9,291 nt of DNA from an uncultured Lachnospiraceae bacterium (GTDB taxonomy: Bacteria; Bacillota; Clostridia; Lachnospirales; Lachnospiraceae): positions 1 to 9,291 of the forward strand of contig CAUCOL010000047.1 of NCBI GenBank assembly GCA_958444395.1. The letters run 5' to 3'. A program made the translations under genes and the position numbers. Under the pieces are notes generated by a model that was not told where the DNA came from, did no database searches, and saw only the letters and a list, made by a program, of their open reading frames with translations. This document shows, one piece after another, positions 1 to 5,800 of this stretch (the first letter of the stretch is position 1; the number at the start of each line of letters is the position of its first letter).

Positions 1-1
1 T

Positions 2-220
2 CTGATCGGTGGTCTGCAGATGTTCGATGTACCTCAGATCTTAACAGGTGGTACAGGTCAGCCGGTAGAATCTACGATGACATTGATTATGTATCTGAAT
101 AAATACCTGTATAGTAAGAACTATGGTATGGGTGGTGCATTATCTGTAATCCTGTTCGTTATTACCGGTATCTTGAGCTTGATCGTATTTAAAGCATTTG
201 CGCAGAAAAAGGAGGCATAA
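2..220 (+). CDS. Sugar ABC transporter permease, MalF type (C-terminal end only)
   Basis: Only the last 72 codons are present; the gene runs in from the left edge. The reading frame ends at TAA 218-220. The visible part has the pattern DVPQILTGGTGQP followed by a predicted last transmembrane helix (around GGALSVILFVITGILSLIVF) and a short basic cytoplasmic tail. This is the usual end of family-1 carbohydrate ABC permeases, which pair with a MalG-type permease to make the membrane channel. The EAA loop that contacts the ATPase lies upstream, outside the window. The next gene starts 2 nt after the stop and its ribosome site lies inside this gene's last codons, so the two are translationally coupled. 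The sugar cannot be told from this fragment. Confidence 0.85.
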   Translation: MIGGLQMFDVPQILTGGTGQPVESTMTLIMYLNKYLYSKNYGMGGALSVILFVITGILSLIVFKAFAQKKEA

Positions 221-222
221 CG

Positions 223-1077
223 ATGGAAAAAGAAACGAAAGGCGGAGCTGGTCTTCATGCCAGAAGAGTAATAGCATATATAGTGCTGGTACTTGTATCG
301 ATTATGTGTCTGTTCTGGTTCTACGTATTGTTTGTAAATGCAACCAGAAAGCATCTGGATATCCAGTTAGGTTTCTCAGCACTTCCAGGAACAAATTTCC
401 TGAAGAACTGGGATCACCTGGTACATGGTACACAGCCGATATGGTCTGGTTTGTTTAACAGTGTGTTTGTAGCAGCGTGCAGCGCAATACTGAGCACATA
501 CTTCTCAACCATGACAGCGTATGCGATTCATGTATATAATTTTAAATTAAAGAACTTTATGTTTACATTCATTTTGATGGTTATGATGATCCCAACGCAG
601 GTTACAGCACTTGGTTTCCTGCAGTTGCTCGGAAAAATGAATCTGATGGATTCGTTCATTCCTCTGATCGTACCGTCTATTGCGACACCGGTTACTTTCT
701 TCTATATGAAGCAGTACATGGAAGCATCGCTTCCATTGGAGATCATCGAGGCATCCCGTATCGATGGTGCCGGTGAGTTTAAGACATTCAATATAATGGT
801 AACGCCGATTATGAAACCGGCGATCGCCGTACAGGCAATCTTCGCATTCGTATCAAGCTGGAACAACTACTTCGTTCCATCTCTGGTACTGCAGTCCGAT
901 AAGAAGAAAACACTTCCTATCCTGATTGCCCAGCTGAGAAATGCAGACTGGCTGAAGTTTGATATGGGTCAGGTTTATATGATGATTGCATTCTCAATCT
1001 TCCCTGTAGTAATTGTTTATCTGATATTATCAAAACATATCGTACAGGGTGTAGCATTAGGTAGTGTTAAGGGCTGA
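223..1077 (+). CDS. Carbohydrate ABC transporter permease, MalG type
   Basis: A 284-residue inner-membrane subunit that forms the sugar channel with the MalF-type partner encoded just upstream. About six membrane segments can be seen, near residues 16-38, 78-104, 112-135, 142-163, 196-220 and 250-272. Between segments 4 and 5 is the EAA loop that docks on the ATPase (EASRIDGAGEFKTF, residues 176-189), with the conserved Glu, Ala and Gly. The C-terminus GSVKG is typical of this family, and the length is normal. The start is ATG 223, with AAGGAGG at 209-215 inside the preceding gene. The binding protein and ATPase are not in the window; in this family the ATPase is often a shared MsmK/UgpC-type protein encoded elsewhere. 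The sugar specificity is unknown. Confidence 0.92.
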   Translation: MEKETKGGAGLHARRVIAYIVLVLVSIMCLFWFYVLFVNATRKHLDIQLGFSALPGTNFLKNWDHLVHGTQPIWSGLFNSVFVAACSAILSTYFSTMTAYAIHVYNFKLKNFMFTFILMVMMIPTQVTALGFLQLLGKMNLMDSFIPLIVPSIATPVTFFYMKQYMEASLPLEIIEASRIDGAGEFKTFNIMVTPIMKPAIAVQAIFAFVSSWNNYFVPSLVLQSDKKKTLPILIAQLRNADWLKFDMGQVYMMIAFSIFPVVIVYLILSKHIVQGVALGSVKG

Positions 1078-1101
1078 TGCCCACTACCAGATTAAATTGT
1101 G

Positions 1102-1177
1102 TGCAGACCGGACGGATTCGTAACATTTCATTTTGGTTTTGGATGGAATGAACGGATGAAAACACTGTCCGGATGCA
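1102..1177 (+). other. Long-range inverted repeat in the sugar-operon 3' region
   Basis: TGCA-GA-CCGGAC (1102-1113) can pair with GTCCGG-A-TGCA (1167-1177), giving 10 base pairs around a 2x1 internal loop and enclosing about 53 nt. It lies 25 nt after the permease stop and 30 nt before the terminator hairpin. It may be part of the 3' untranslated structure that protects the mRNA. The long loop makes the fold uncertain, and no T-tract of terminator type follows directly. Confidence 0.3.
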
Positions 1178-1206
1178 AATAAATCTTCTCTTTCTCATTA
1201 TAAGTT

Positions 1207-1235
1207 GAGCCGTTCCTTCGGGGACGGCTCATTTT
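1207..1235 (+). terminator. Rho-independent terminator of the sugar permease operon
   Basis: A 10-bp stem, GAGCCGTTCC (1207-1216) with GGGACGGCTC (1221-1230), has one G-U pair and closes on a C(UUCG)G tetraloop, which is an unusually stable loop. It is followed by ATTTTA, a short U-run, so the hairpin strength probably does most of the work. It lies 130 nt after the permease stop. A second inverted repeat starts inside its T-tract. Confidence 0.75.
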
Positions 1236-1291
1236 ACATGATAGGAAACTTGTCGCTTCCTATCATGTAAAAAAAGCTCCGCGAGGATGCG
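1232..1291 (+). repeat. Inverted repeat with conserved tail, copy 1 of a two-copy family
   Basis: TTTTACATGATAGGAA (1232-1247) and TTCCTATCATGTAAAA (1257-1272) are perfect 16-nt complements around a 9-nt loop. A tail CTCCGCGAGGATGCG (1277-1291) follows. Near 5028-5086 there is a related unit in the same order, with the same TATAGGAAACT/ATAGGAAACT centre and a tail identical at 12 of 15 positions. T-runs lie on the 5' side and A-runs on the 3' side of the hairpin on both strands, so it is not itself a standard terminator. It may be a small dispersed repeat that travels with terminators; this is an inference from two copies. Confidence 0.6.
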
Positions 1292-1340
1292 ATCACCATA
1301 CAGAGGAAGATTGCATAAGCAATTGTGCGCTGTTGCATTC

Positions 1341-1369
1341 TTGCTGTCTGGAAAAAATCATGGTATGAT
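1341..1369 (+). promoter_or_regulatory. Sigma-A type promoter for the family-5 binding protein gene
   Basis: TTGCTG (1341-1346) and TATGAT (1364-1369) are separated by exactly 17 nt, and TG at 1361-1362 makes an extended -10. Transcription would start near 1376, leaving a leader of about 90 nt. A second possible promoter lies downstream: TTGGAA 1403-1408, 17 nt, TAGAAT 1426-1431. The region also has a small inverted repeat (ACTGT/ACAGT) around 1391-1413. This is read by eye only. Confidence 0.55.
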
Positions 1370-1468
1370 AAAATCAATCAATTGTTTGCTACTGTGCCGC
1401 TATTGGAAACAGTGGCATGACAGTATAGAATATGCCGTGATAAAACGGAGAAATGGAGACAGATCGGA

Positions 1469-3463
1469 ATGAGAAAAGGAATAAAACAGGCAGTAGCATG
1501 TCTTTTGGCAATGTCGATGGTCGTCACGATGACTGGCTGCAGTAATAAAGATAAAAAGCAGAAGAAAGAAGCGAAAGCGACAACGCAGGCGCAGCAGAAT
1601 AAAGCATCAGGGAAAAAGGACGGAAAGAAAGAAAAGATTCAGGCATCAGGTAAAGGAAATAATAAGTCGGATGTCCCTCTGGTAGTCGGAATGTCGAAGT
1701 TTGAGCGTAAGTTTAATCCATATTCTGCCAGCTCAAAGGAGGATTGGAAAGCAATTAATCTTACACAGTTGTCTTTGTTTACCTTTGACAGAGAGGGAGC
1801 ACTGGTGGAGCATGCGATCGATGGGGAGACCAGACGATTCAATGGAGAGAATTATCAGTACACCGGAGCATCAAATGTAAATATCGTATATAAAGAGAAG
1901 CAGAATGAGACGGTTTATACGATACGTCTTCGTGAGGATGTGAAGTTTGGGGATGAGCAGGCTCTGACAGCGGACGATGTGCTTTTCTCATTATATGCTT
2001 ATCTGGACAGCAGTTATCAGGGAAGTGTGCAGCTGGATGAGGTGCCGATCCTGGGGGTGAAAGCATACCGGAAGGGAGACAGTAAGTCGATCCGTGGAAT
2101 AGAACGGGTGAATGATTATAAGATCAAGATCTACACGAAAGGATATGACCGGAAGGATATTCGCAGGATGAATATCCCGATCACACCGTTACATTATTAC
2201 GGATCAGCGAAAGCATTTAATATAGAGAAGAATAAGTTCGGCTTTAAGAAAGGTGACATCAGTAGTCTGCAAAAGAAAAAGTCCCCGCTGGGAGCCGGTG
2301 CGTACCGGTTCATCAAGTATGAAAGCGGTATTGTGTACTATGAGGCAAATAATGAATATTATCAGGGCTGTCCGCAGATTGCTTTTATCCAGCTTAAGGA
2401 GATTAAGGATGTGGATGCAGCGCAGAAGGTAGAGATGGTGCAGAAAGGAGATCTGGATTTGGTCGATATGCCGGGAAGTAATGATGCGATCACACAGATC
2501 CAGGAGGTAAATTCCAGCGGAAAGCTGAATGGCGGAACGATCTCCACCAGACTGTATGATGGTGACAGCTATGCTTATATTGGTATGAATGCAAGGAAAG
2601 TCTGTGTAGATAACAAATTTGACAGCACACGTTCCAAGAATCTGCGTACGGCATTGGCAGTGCTGCTTGGGGCGACCAGATCTAATCTGGTAGAGCTTTG
2701 TTCAACCTCTTCTAAGGTGATCAACTATCCGGCATCCGACACATCCTGGTCGGTGCCACAGAGTGCAGACGAAGAGTACAGGGGAGCATTTGTCTTTGAT
2801 GCGGATGGAGAAGTGATCTATTCCAGTGATATGGAGTTGGAAGAACGTCTGCAGGCTGCGAAGCAGGCGGTACTCCGTTATCTGAAACGGGCAGGCTATA
2901 AGGTAAAGAATGGAAAGGTCGTAGAGGCTGCCGATAAAAGCTCTGTGAAATTTACGGTTCTGGTTCCTTCCGACGGAGACGAGGGAGAAGGCCTGTATAC
3001 TATGATGAAGAATGTCAAAGACGTTATGAATGAGTTGGGCATGTATTTAAAGATCGATCATTCCAAGACACAGAAGCAGATTGACAAAGTGTTAAAGAAG
3101 GGCAGACAGCAGATTTGGTGTGGCTTTGAGAAGACAGATGTGGACGGTGCATTGTACGATCAGTTCCACAGTCATTCCGCCAGATATAAAGCAGGAAAGA
3201 CGAATTATTTTCATATTGCGGACAGCGATCTGGATGAATATATCGAAGAATCCATGCAGACGGTATCTTTAAAACGGAGCAGACGCCTGTATCGGAAATC
3301 CTATGAAAAGATTGCGGAATGGGCGGTTGATGTGCCGGTTTATCAGAAACGGAATATATCCATTTTCAGTTCTTCCAGAATTAATATGGAAACAATCGCA
3401 CCGGATATTACGAGCTATTATGACTGGACCGATGAGATCCAGAAGGTGGAGATGAAAGGTTGA
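1469..3463 (+). CDS. ABC transporter binding lipoprotein, family 5 (OppA/peptide type)
   Basis: A 664-residue surface lipoprotein that probably captures peptides or another nickel/oligopeptide-class substrate for an ABC importer. Residues 1-24 form a lipoprotein signal peptide with basic MRKGIKQ, a hydrophobic core and lipobox MTGC (lipidated Cys24). Residues 25-68 are a linker very rich in Lys, Gln, Ala and Gly. The family-5 fold follows: an N-terminal lobe with the VYTIRLREDVKFGDEQALTADDVLFS-like signature (split here around residues 149-175), and a C-terminal end with the usual PVYQKRNISIFSS pattern. The start is ATG 1469, with GGAGA at 1455-1459. No Opp permease or ATPase gene is next to it; the following gene encodes a DUF951 protein. 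It therefore looks like an orphan binding protein, either feeding a distant transporter or acting as a sensor. The substrate is not predictable from sequence. Confidence 0.88.
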   Translation: MRKGIKQAVACLLAMSMVVTMTGCSNKDKKQKKEAKATTQAQQNKASGKKDGKKEKIQASGKGNNKSDVPLVVGMSKFERKFNPYSASSKEDWKAINLTQLSLFTFDREGALVEHAIDGETRRFNGENYQYTGASNVNIVYKEKQNETVYTIRLREDVKFGDEQALTADDVLFSLYAYLDSSYQGSVQLDEVPILGVKAYRKGDSKSIRGIERVNDYKIKIYTKGYDRKDIRRMNIPITPLHYYGSAKAFNIEKNKFGFKKGDISSLQKKKSPLGAGAYRFIKYESGIVYYEANNEYYQGCPQIAFIQLKEIKDVDAAQKVEMVQKGDLDLVDMPGSNDAITQIQEVNSSGKLNGGTISTRLYDGDSYAYIGMNARKVCVDNKFDSTRSKNLRTALAVLLGATRSNLVELCSTSSKVINYPASDTSWSVPQSADEEYRGAFVFDADGEVIYSSDMELEERLQAAKQAVLRYLKRAGYKVKNGKVVEAADKSSVKFTVLVPSDGDEGEGLYTMMKNVKDVMNELGMYLKIDHSKTQKQIDKVLKKGRQQIWCGFEKTDVDGALYDQFHSHSARYKAGKTNYFHIADSDLDEYIEESMQTVSLKRSRRLYRKSYEKIAEWAVDVPVYQKRNISIFSSSRINMETIAPDITSYYDWTDEIQKVEMKG

Positions 3464-3465
3464 AT

Positions 3466-3642
3466 ATGAAATTAGAAGTAGGCGATGTGATCAAAATGAA
3501 GAAACCACATCCGTGTGGCACAAATGCATGGAAGCTGATCCGTGTCGGAATGGACATACGGATGGAGTGCACCGGATGCGGACATCAGGTAATGCTGCCC
3601 CGTAAGCAGGTAGAGAAGGGATTCCGGGGAATGGTAGAATGA
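3466..3642 (+). CDS. DUF951 family small protein
   Basis: A 58-residue protein starting MKLEVGDVIKMKKPHPCG and containing CTGCGHQVMLPRKQVEKGFRG. This matches the pattern I know for DUF951, a short conserved Firmicutes family. The Cys in HPCG together with CxxCGH could form a small zinc site; that is an inference. The family is often encoded near rpsF-ssb-rpsR and ychF, and here it directly precedes rpsF, which supports the call. ATG 3466 is chosen over TTG 3460 because homologues begin MKLEVGD and AAAGG (3455-3459) is well placed. The start lies 2 nt after the stop of the binding-protein gene, so translation is probably coupled. The function of the family is unknown to me. No clear terminator follows it before the rpsF promoter. 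Confidence 0.87.
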   Translation: MKLEVGDVIKMKKPHPCGTNAWKLIRVGMDIRMECTGCGHQVMLPRKQVEKGFRGMVE

Positions 3643-3746
3643 TCGTTGTATTTTTATTCGTAAATCAGGCACGGATGGTCAGGATCTTGTGAATGGCGGG
3701 CAGTAACGGGCATTAGGCGCAAGATACAAAAGATTTGAAAAAAGAC

Positions 3747-3775
3747 TTGCATTCCAGAGAAAAATATAGTATAGT
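3747..3775 (+). promoter_or_regulatory. Sigma-A type promoter of the rpsF-ssb-rpsR operon
   Basis: TTGCAT (3747-3752) and TATAGT (3770-3775) are separated by 17 nt, with an A/T-rich spacer. The expected start is near 3782, just before the structured leader and about 130 nt before rpsF. The position and match are both good for a housekeeping ribosomal operon. Confidence 0.7.
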
Positions 3776-3782
3776 AGTGAAC

Positions 3783-3860
3783 TGTGATACGTTAAAAATT
3801 CCTTGCTCTTTTCCGTTGGGGCGTAGTACGCAGGAACGTACCGCATCCGAAGTTATCACA
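3783..3860 (+). promoter_or_regulatory. Candidate S6:S18 ribosomal-protein leader
   Basis: A perfect 7-bp outer stem, TGTGATA (3783-3789) with TATCACA (3854-3860), closes a 64-nt domain. Inside are possible hairpins: GTACG (3826-3830) with CGTAC (3837-3841), or GCGT/ACGC (3821-3831). On their 3' side lie two CCG triplets, at 3841-3843 and 3847-3849. In many bacteria the S6:S18 complex represses its own operon by binding a CCG presented in a bulge between a stem and a hairpin in the 5' leader. Location, closing stem and CCG all fit, but I cannot fold or align it here, and which CCG is the bulge is undecided. Confidence 0.55.
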
Positions 3861-3912
3861 CGGAGGCGAAGCCACGAAGAGAGCCAGAGACCAAAAGGAG
3901 GTACAGGCAACT

Positions 3913-4200
3913 ATGAACAAATATGAATTAGCGTTAGTTGTCGATGCTAAGATCGAAGAGGATGCAAGAGTAGCTACTGTCGAAAAAGCAAAAGAGTATG
4001 TGACAAGATTCGGCGGTAACATCACAAATGTGGATGAATGGGGCAAGAAAAAACTTGCTTATGAAATTCAGCACATGAAAGAGGGATACTACTACTTTAT
4101 TCAGTTCGATGCTGAGCCGAATGTTCCGGGTGAACTGGAGCAGGTTGTCCGCATTATGGACAATGTGATCAGATTCTTATGCATCAGACAGGACGCATAG
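3913..4200 (+). CDS. rpsF: 30S ribosomal protein S6
   Basis: A 95-residue protein of normal length for S6. It begins MNKYELALVVDAK and contains the family signature around EWGKKKLAYEIQHMKEGYYYFIQFDA (split at residues 43-68), ending VRIMDNVIRFLCIRQDA. S6 binds S18 and the central domain of 16S rRNA in the platform of the small subunit. It is first in the conserved order rpsF-ssb-rpsR, 25 nt before ssb. The start ATG 3913 has AAGGAGG at 3895-3901, a rather long 11-nt spacing. The structured leader upstream may allow feedback by S6:S18. Nothing is missing or broken. Confidence 0.97.
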   Translation: MNKYELALVVDAKIEEDARVATVEKAKEYVTRFGGNITNVDEWGKKKLAYEIQHMKEGYYYFIQFDAEPNVPGELEQVVRIMDNVIRFLCIRQDA

Positions 4201-4208
4201 GACGCGAG

Positions 4209-4223
4209 AGGAAGGTGTTTCCT
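4209..4223 (+). promoter_or_regulatory. Hairpin covering the ssb ribosome-binding site
   Basis: AGGAA (4209-4213) pairs with TTCCT (4219-4223) around GGTGT. The left arm and loop contain the AGGAAGG ribosome site for ssb, and the right arm ends 2 nt before its ATG. Ribosomes finishing rpsF (stop 4198-4200) would pass close enough to open it, which would tie ssb translation to rpsF. The stem is short, so the effect may be mild. Confidence 0.4.
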
Positions 4224-4225
4224 AC

Positions 4226-4675
4226 ATGAATAAAGTCATTTTAATGGGTCGACTGACCCGTGATCCGGAGATACGATATTCTTCGGGAGAGAATCAGACA
4301 GCCATTGCAAGATATACGCTTGCAGTAGACCGTAGATTTAGACGCCAGGGCGATGAGCAGACAGCAGATTTCATTAACTGTGTTGTATTTGGCAGAGGTG
4401 CTGAGTTTGCTGAGAATTATCTTCACCAGGGCACAAAGATTGTTGCAACAGGTCGTATTCAGACGGGCAGTTACACAAACAAAGATGGCCAGCGTGTCTA
4501 CACAACAGATGTTGTCGTAGAAGAACAGGAATTTGCAGAGAGCAAGGCTGCAGCTGCCAATAATGGTGGCGGATATCAGCAGGCTGCTCCATCCAGACCG
4601 GAACCAGCACAGGCTGCCGGTGATGGATTTATGAATATTCCGGATGCCATCGAAGAAGAATTACCATTTAGCTAG
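4226..4675 (+). CDS. ssb: Single-stranded DNA-binding protein
   Basis: A 149-residue SSB that coats single-stranded DNA during replication and repair and recruits partner enzymes. Residues 1-105 form the OB fold, beginning MNKVILMGRLTRDPEIRY, with ADFINCVVFGRGAEFAENYL and the KIVATGRIQTGSYTNKDGQR stretch. Residues 106-138 are a short Ala/Gln/Gly/Pro-rich linker. The acidic tip is EEELPFS: it has the conserved Pro-Phe, but one extra Ser follows the Phe that normally ends SSB. The start ATG 4226 has AGGAAGG (4209-4215), which may be hidden in a small hairpin. The position between rpsF and rpsR is the standard bacterial arrangement for the main replicative SSB. Confidence 0.96.
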   Translation: MNKVILMGRLTRDPEIRYSSGENQTAIARYTLAVDRRFRRQGDEQTADFINCVVFGRGAEFAENYLHQGTKIVATGRIQTGSYTNKDGQRVYTTDVVVEEQEFAESKAAAANNGGGYQQAAPSRPEPAQAAGDGFMNIPDAIEEELPFS

Positions 4676-4716
4676 AGTGTAAAACACTAGTGGATTATTG
4701 ATAGGAGGTTTCGAAC

Positions 4717-4983
4717 ATGGCTTATAATAAAGGCGATAAAGACGGTGCTCCAGCAAAGAGAAGACCGGTTCGTAGAAGAAAGAAAGTATGTGCTTTCTGT
4801 GCAGACAAAGAGCATACTGGTATTGATTACAAGGATACAAACAAATTAAAGAGATACGTATCTGAGAGGGGCAAAATTCTTCCTAGAAGAATTACAGGAA
4901 CCTGTGCAAAGCATCAGCGTGCTTTAACAGTAGCTGTTAAGCGTGCTCGTCACGTTGCAATTATGCCTTACACAACAGACTAA
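4717..4983 (+). CDS. rpsR: 30S ribosomal protein S18
   Basis: An 88-residue protein with a basic N-terminus ([11 protein letters not shown]), [20 protein letters not shown] and [20 protein letters not shown], all diagnostic of S18. It binds S6 and the 16S platform. Cys25 and Cys28 (CAFC) together with Cys63 and His66 (CAKH) give a CxxC...CxxH pattern, suggesting the zinc-ribbon form rather than the cysteine-free form; metal binding is an inference. It is the last gene of the operon: a strong terminator starts 21 nt after its stop. The ribosome site AGGAGG (4703-4708) lies 8 nt before ATG 4717. Confidence 0.97.
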   Translation: MAYNKGDKDGAPAKRRPVRRRKKVCAFCADKEHTGIDYKDTNKLKRYVSERGKILPRRITGTCAKHQRALTVAVKRARHVAIMPYTTD

Positions 4984-5003
4984 TTGTTATATGGATCTTT
5001 TAT

Positions 5004-5033
5004 ACTCCGCAGAGTGATTCTGCGGAGTTTTTT
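5004..5033 (+). terminator. Strong rho-independent terminator of rpsF-ssb-rpsR
   Basis: A perfect 10-bp stem, ACTCCGCAGA (5004-5013) with TCTGCGGAGT (5019-5028), has a GTGAT loop and runs straight into TTTTTT (5028-5033). It starts 21 nt after the rpsR stop. Its 3' arm and U-tract are also the left arm of the longer inverted repeat that follows, so the two structures exclude each other in a read-through RNA. Confidence 0.92.
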
Positions 5034-5086
5034 ATGTTATAGGAAACTCGTTTCCTATAACATAAAAAACACTCCGTGGGGATGTG
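5028..5086 (+). repeat. 19-bp perfect inverted repeat with conserved tail, copy 2 of the family
   Basis: Bases 5028-5046 and 5051-5069 are perfect 19-nt complements around CTCG; the arms contain ATGTTATAGGAAA and TTTCCTATAACAT. The pairing can go further: CGGAGT (5023-5028) matches ACTCCG (5071-5076), with the shared T5028 and an unpaired C5070 as the only breaks. The tail CTCCGTGGGGATGTG (5072-5086) matches the tail of copy 1 (1277-1291) at 12 of 15 positions. With the T-run 5' and the A-run 3' on both strands it is not a normal terminator. A dispersed repeat or an RNA stability/processing hairpin is possible. Confidence 0.65.
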
Positions 5087-5165
5087 CATTTCGCGGAAAA
5101 GAAACAAATGCTACGCATTCCGCTCAAGCGCGAAAGAGTCGCAAGCGACTCTTTGTTCTGGGATA
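5071..5165 (+). other. Dense block of nested inverted repeats
   Basis: At least five complementary pairs fit in under 90 nt: TCCGTG/CGCGGA (5073-5078, 5092-5097, one G-U); GCATTT/AAATGC (5086-5091, 5106-5111); TTTCGCG/CGCGAAA (5089-5095, 5129-5135); GCGGAA/TTCCGC (5093-5098, 5119-5124); and AAAGAGTCGC/GCGACTCTTT (5133-5142, 5145-5154). Several overlap and cannot form together, so a switch between folds is conceivable. No ribosome site or family-like protein was found in it. It may be the rest of a mobile repeat starting at the preceding inverted repeat, or a small structured RNA. Confidence 0.45.
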
Positions 5166-5223
5166 GAATTAGAATGTTAAAAGGCTTAAAATTCTCTGAC
5201 AGGTGATTTCTCAGCTTTTCTTT

Positions 5224-5252
5224 TTGCCAAAAGTGTGCTATACTTTTATATA
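5224..5252 (+). promoter_or_regulatory. Candidate promoter for the small basic protein gene
   Basis: TTGCCA (5224-5229), a 17-nt spacer, and TATATA (5247-5252) lie about 50 nt before the gene. A TATACT at 5239-5244 is a better -10 but has no good -35 at the right distance. The RNA would open with the small hairpin CCAGT-AGTA-ACTGG (5259-5272), which abuts GGAGGAAAG. Confidence 0.5.
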
Positions 5253-5304
5253 GGAGAACCAGTAGTAACTGGAGGAAAGAAAAAAACAAAGCGGGGTGAA
5301 AGTC

Positions 5305-5541
5305 GTGTTTGGTTTTAAGAAGAAAAAGGAAGTTTGGAAGGCAACATTTAAAACATTGGGCTCGGCATATAGTTATGCCAAGATCGGCGATATTATTATT
5401 TTGCAGGAGCCGGACACTGATTGTACGCAGATTCAGTTTAATCGGAAGCTGGATGAGGCGATGTACAAGTTTAAAGTGGAGAAGCTGCAGGAACCGGTAG
5501 ATGTAGGTGGTTTTTGGCAGGTAGAGTTAGAGCGCACCTGA
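5305..5541 (+). CDS. Small protein of unknown function
   Basis: I do not recognise this family. From GTG 5305 it has 78 residues: a very basic start (MFGFKKKKEVWKATFKT), a central stretch that looks like beta strands (YAKIGDIIILQEPD), a Cys in DTDCTQI, and an end VDVGGFWQVELERT. There is no signal peptide or membrane helix. GTG 5305 is preferred because GGGGTGA (5293-5299) is then a fair ribosome site; GTG 5296 would add three residues and leaves only GGAGG, 20 nt away, as a site. It is transcribed alone: a candidate promoter lies upstream and a terminator starts 74 nt after the stop. Codon use resembles its neighbours. The basic start may contact nucleic acid or membrane; that is a guess. 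Confidence 0.7.
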   Translation: MFGFKKKKEVWKATFKTLGSAYSYAKIGDIIILQEPDTDCTQIQFNRKLDEAMYKFKVEKLQEPVDVGGFWQVELERT

Positions 5542-5615
5542 CAGAGTCACTGCCTGCGTGGCAGGTACTGATACATACAGAGAATATCGGTTGAAAAGTG
5601 AATGAAAGTAAGCGT

Positions 5616-5654
5616 GAAACCGGACAGATTCTATACATTTGTCCGGTTTCTTTT
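5616..5654 (+). terminator. Rho-independent terminator after the small protein gene
   Basis: An 11-bp perfect stem, GAAACCGGACA (5616-5626) with TGTCCGGTTTC (5640-5650), has a 13-nt loop and is followed by TTTT. The large loop and short T-run make it moderate in strength. It separates the small protein gene from the deacetylase gene. The remaining 5655-5788 has no gene I can support and no clear promoter. Confidence 0.75.
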
Positions 5655-5800
5655 CGGAAAAAACCGTATGCGTTCAATAGAAAGAAGTGGACGTGCTTTT
5701 GGTTTCGCAGGCATTGAGGAAAGTTTCGACGGCAGAGTGGAGCTGCTATGGTGCCGTTGTGATTTCTTCAGTGTAAGACGTCTACAGAATGGAGAGAAAA

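Noticed and set aside
1287..1472. Open frame of 61 codons between the terminator and the binding-protein gene
   Set aside because: It spans the promoter and leader, has no good ribosome site and no recognisable protein features.
3684..3725. ATCTTG/CAAGAT inverted repeat after the DUF951 gene as a terminator
   Set aside because: The stem is only 6 bp around a 30-nt loop and no T-run follows. A terminator after the DUF951 gene is not evident.
3735..3926. Open frame across the rpsF promoter and leader
   Set aside because: It overlaps the promoter and the start of rpsF and has no ribosome site; the leader reading explains the region better.
5028..5069. The 19-bp inverted repeat as a bidirectional terminator
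   Set aside because: On both strands the T-run comes before the hairpin and the A-run after it, the opposite of what termination needs; there is also no converging gene.
4984..5166. Open frame directly after rpsR
   Set aside because: It runs through the terminator and the inverted repeats, so its sequence is explained by RNA/DNA structure.
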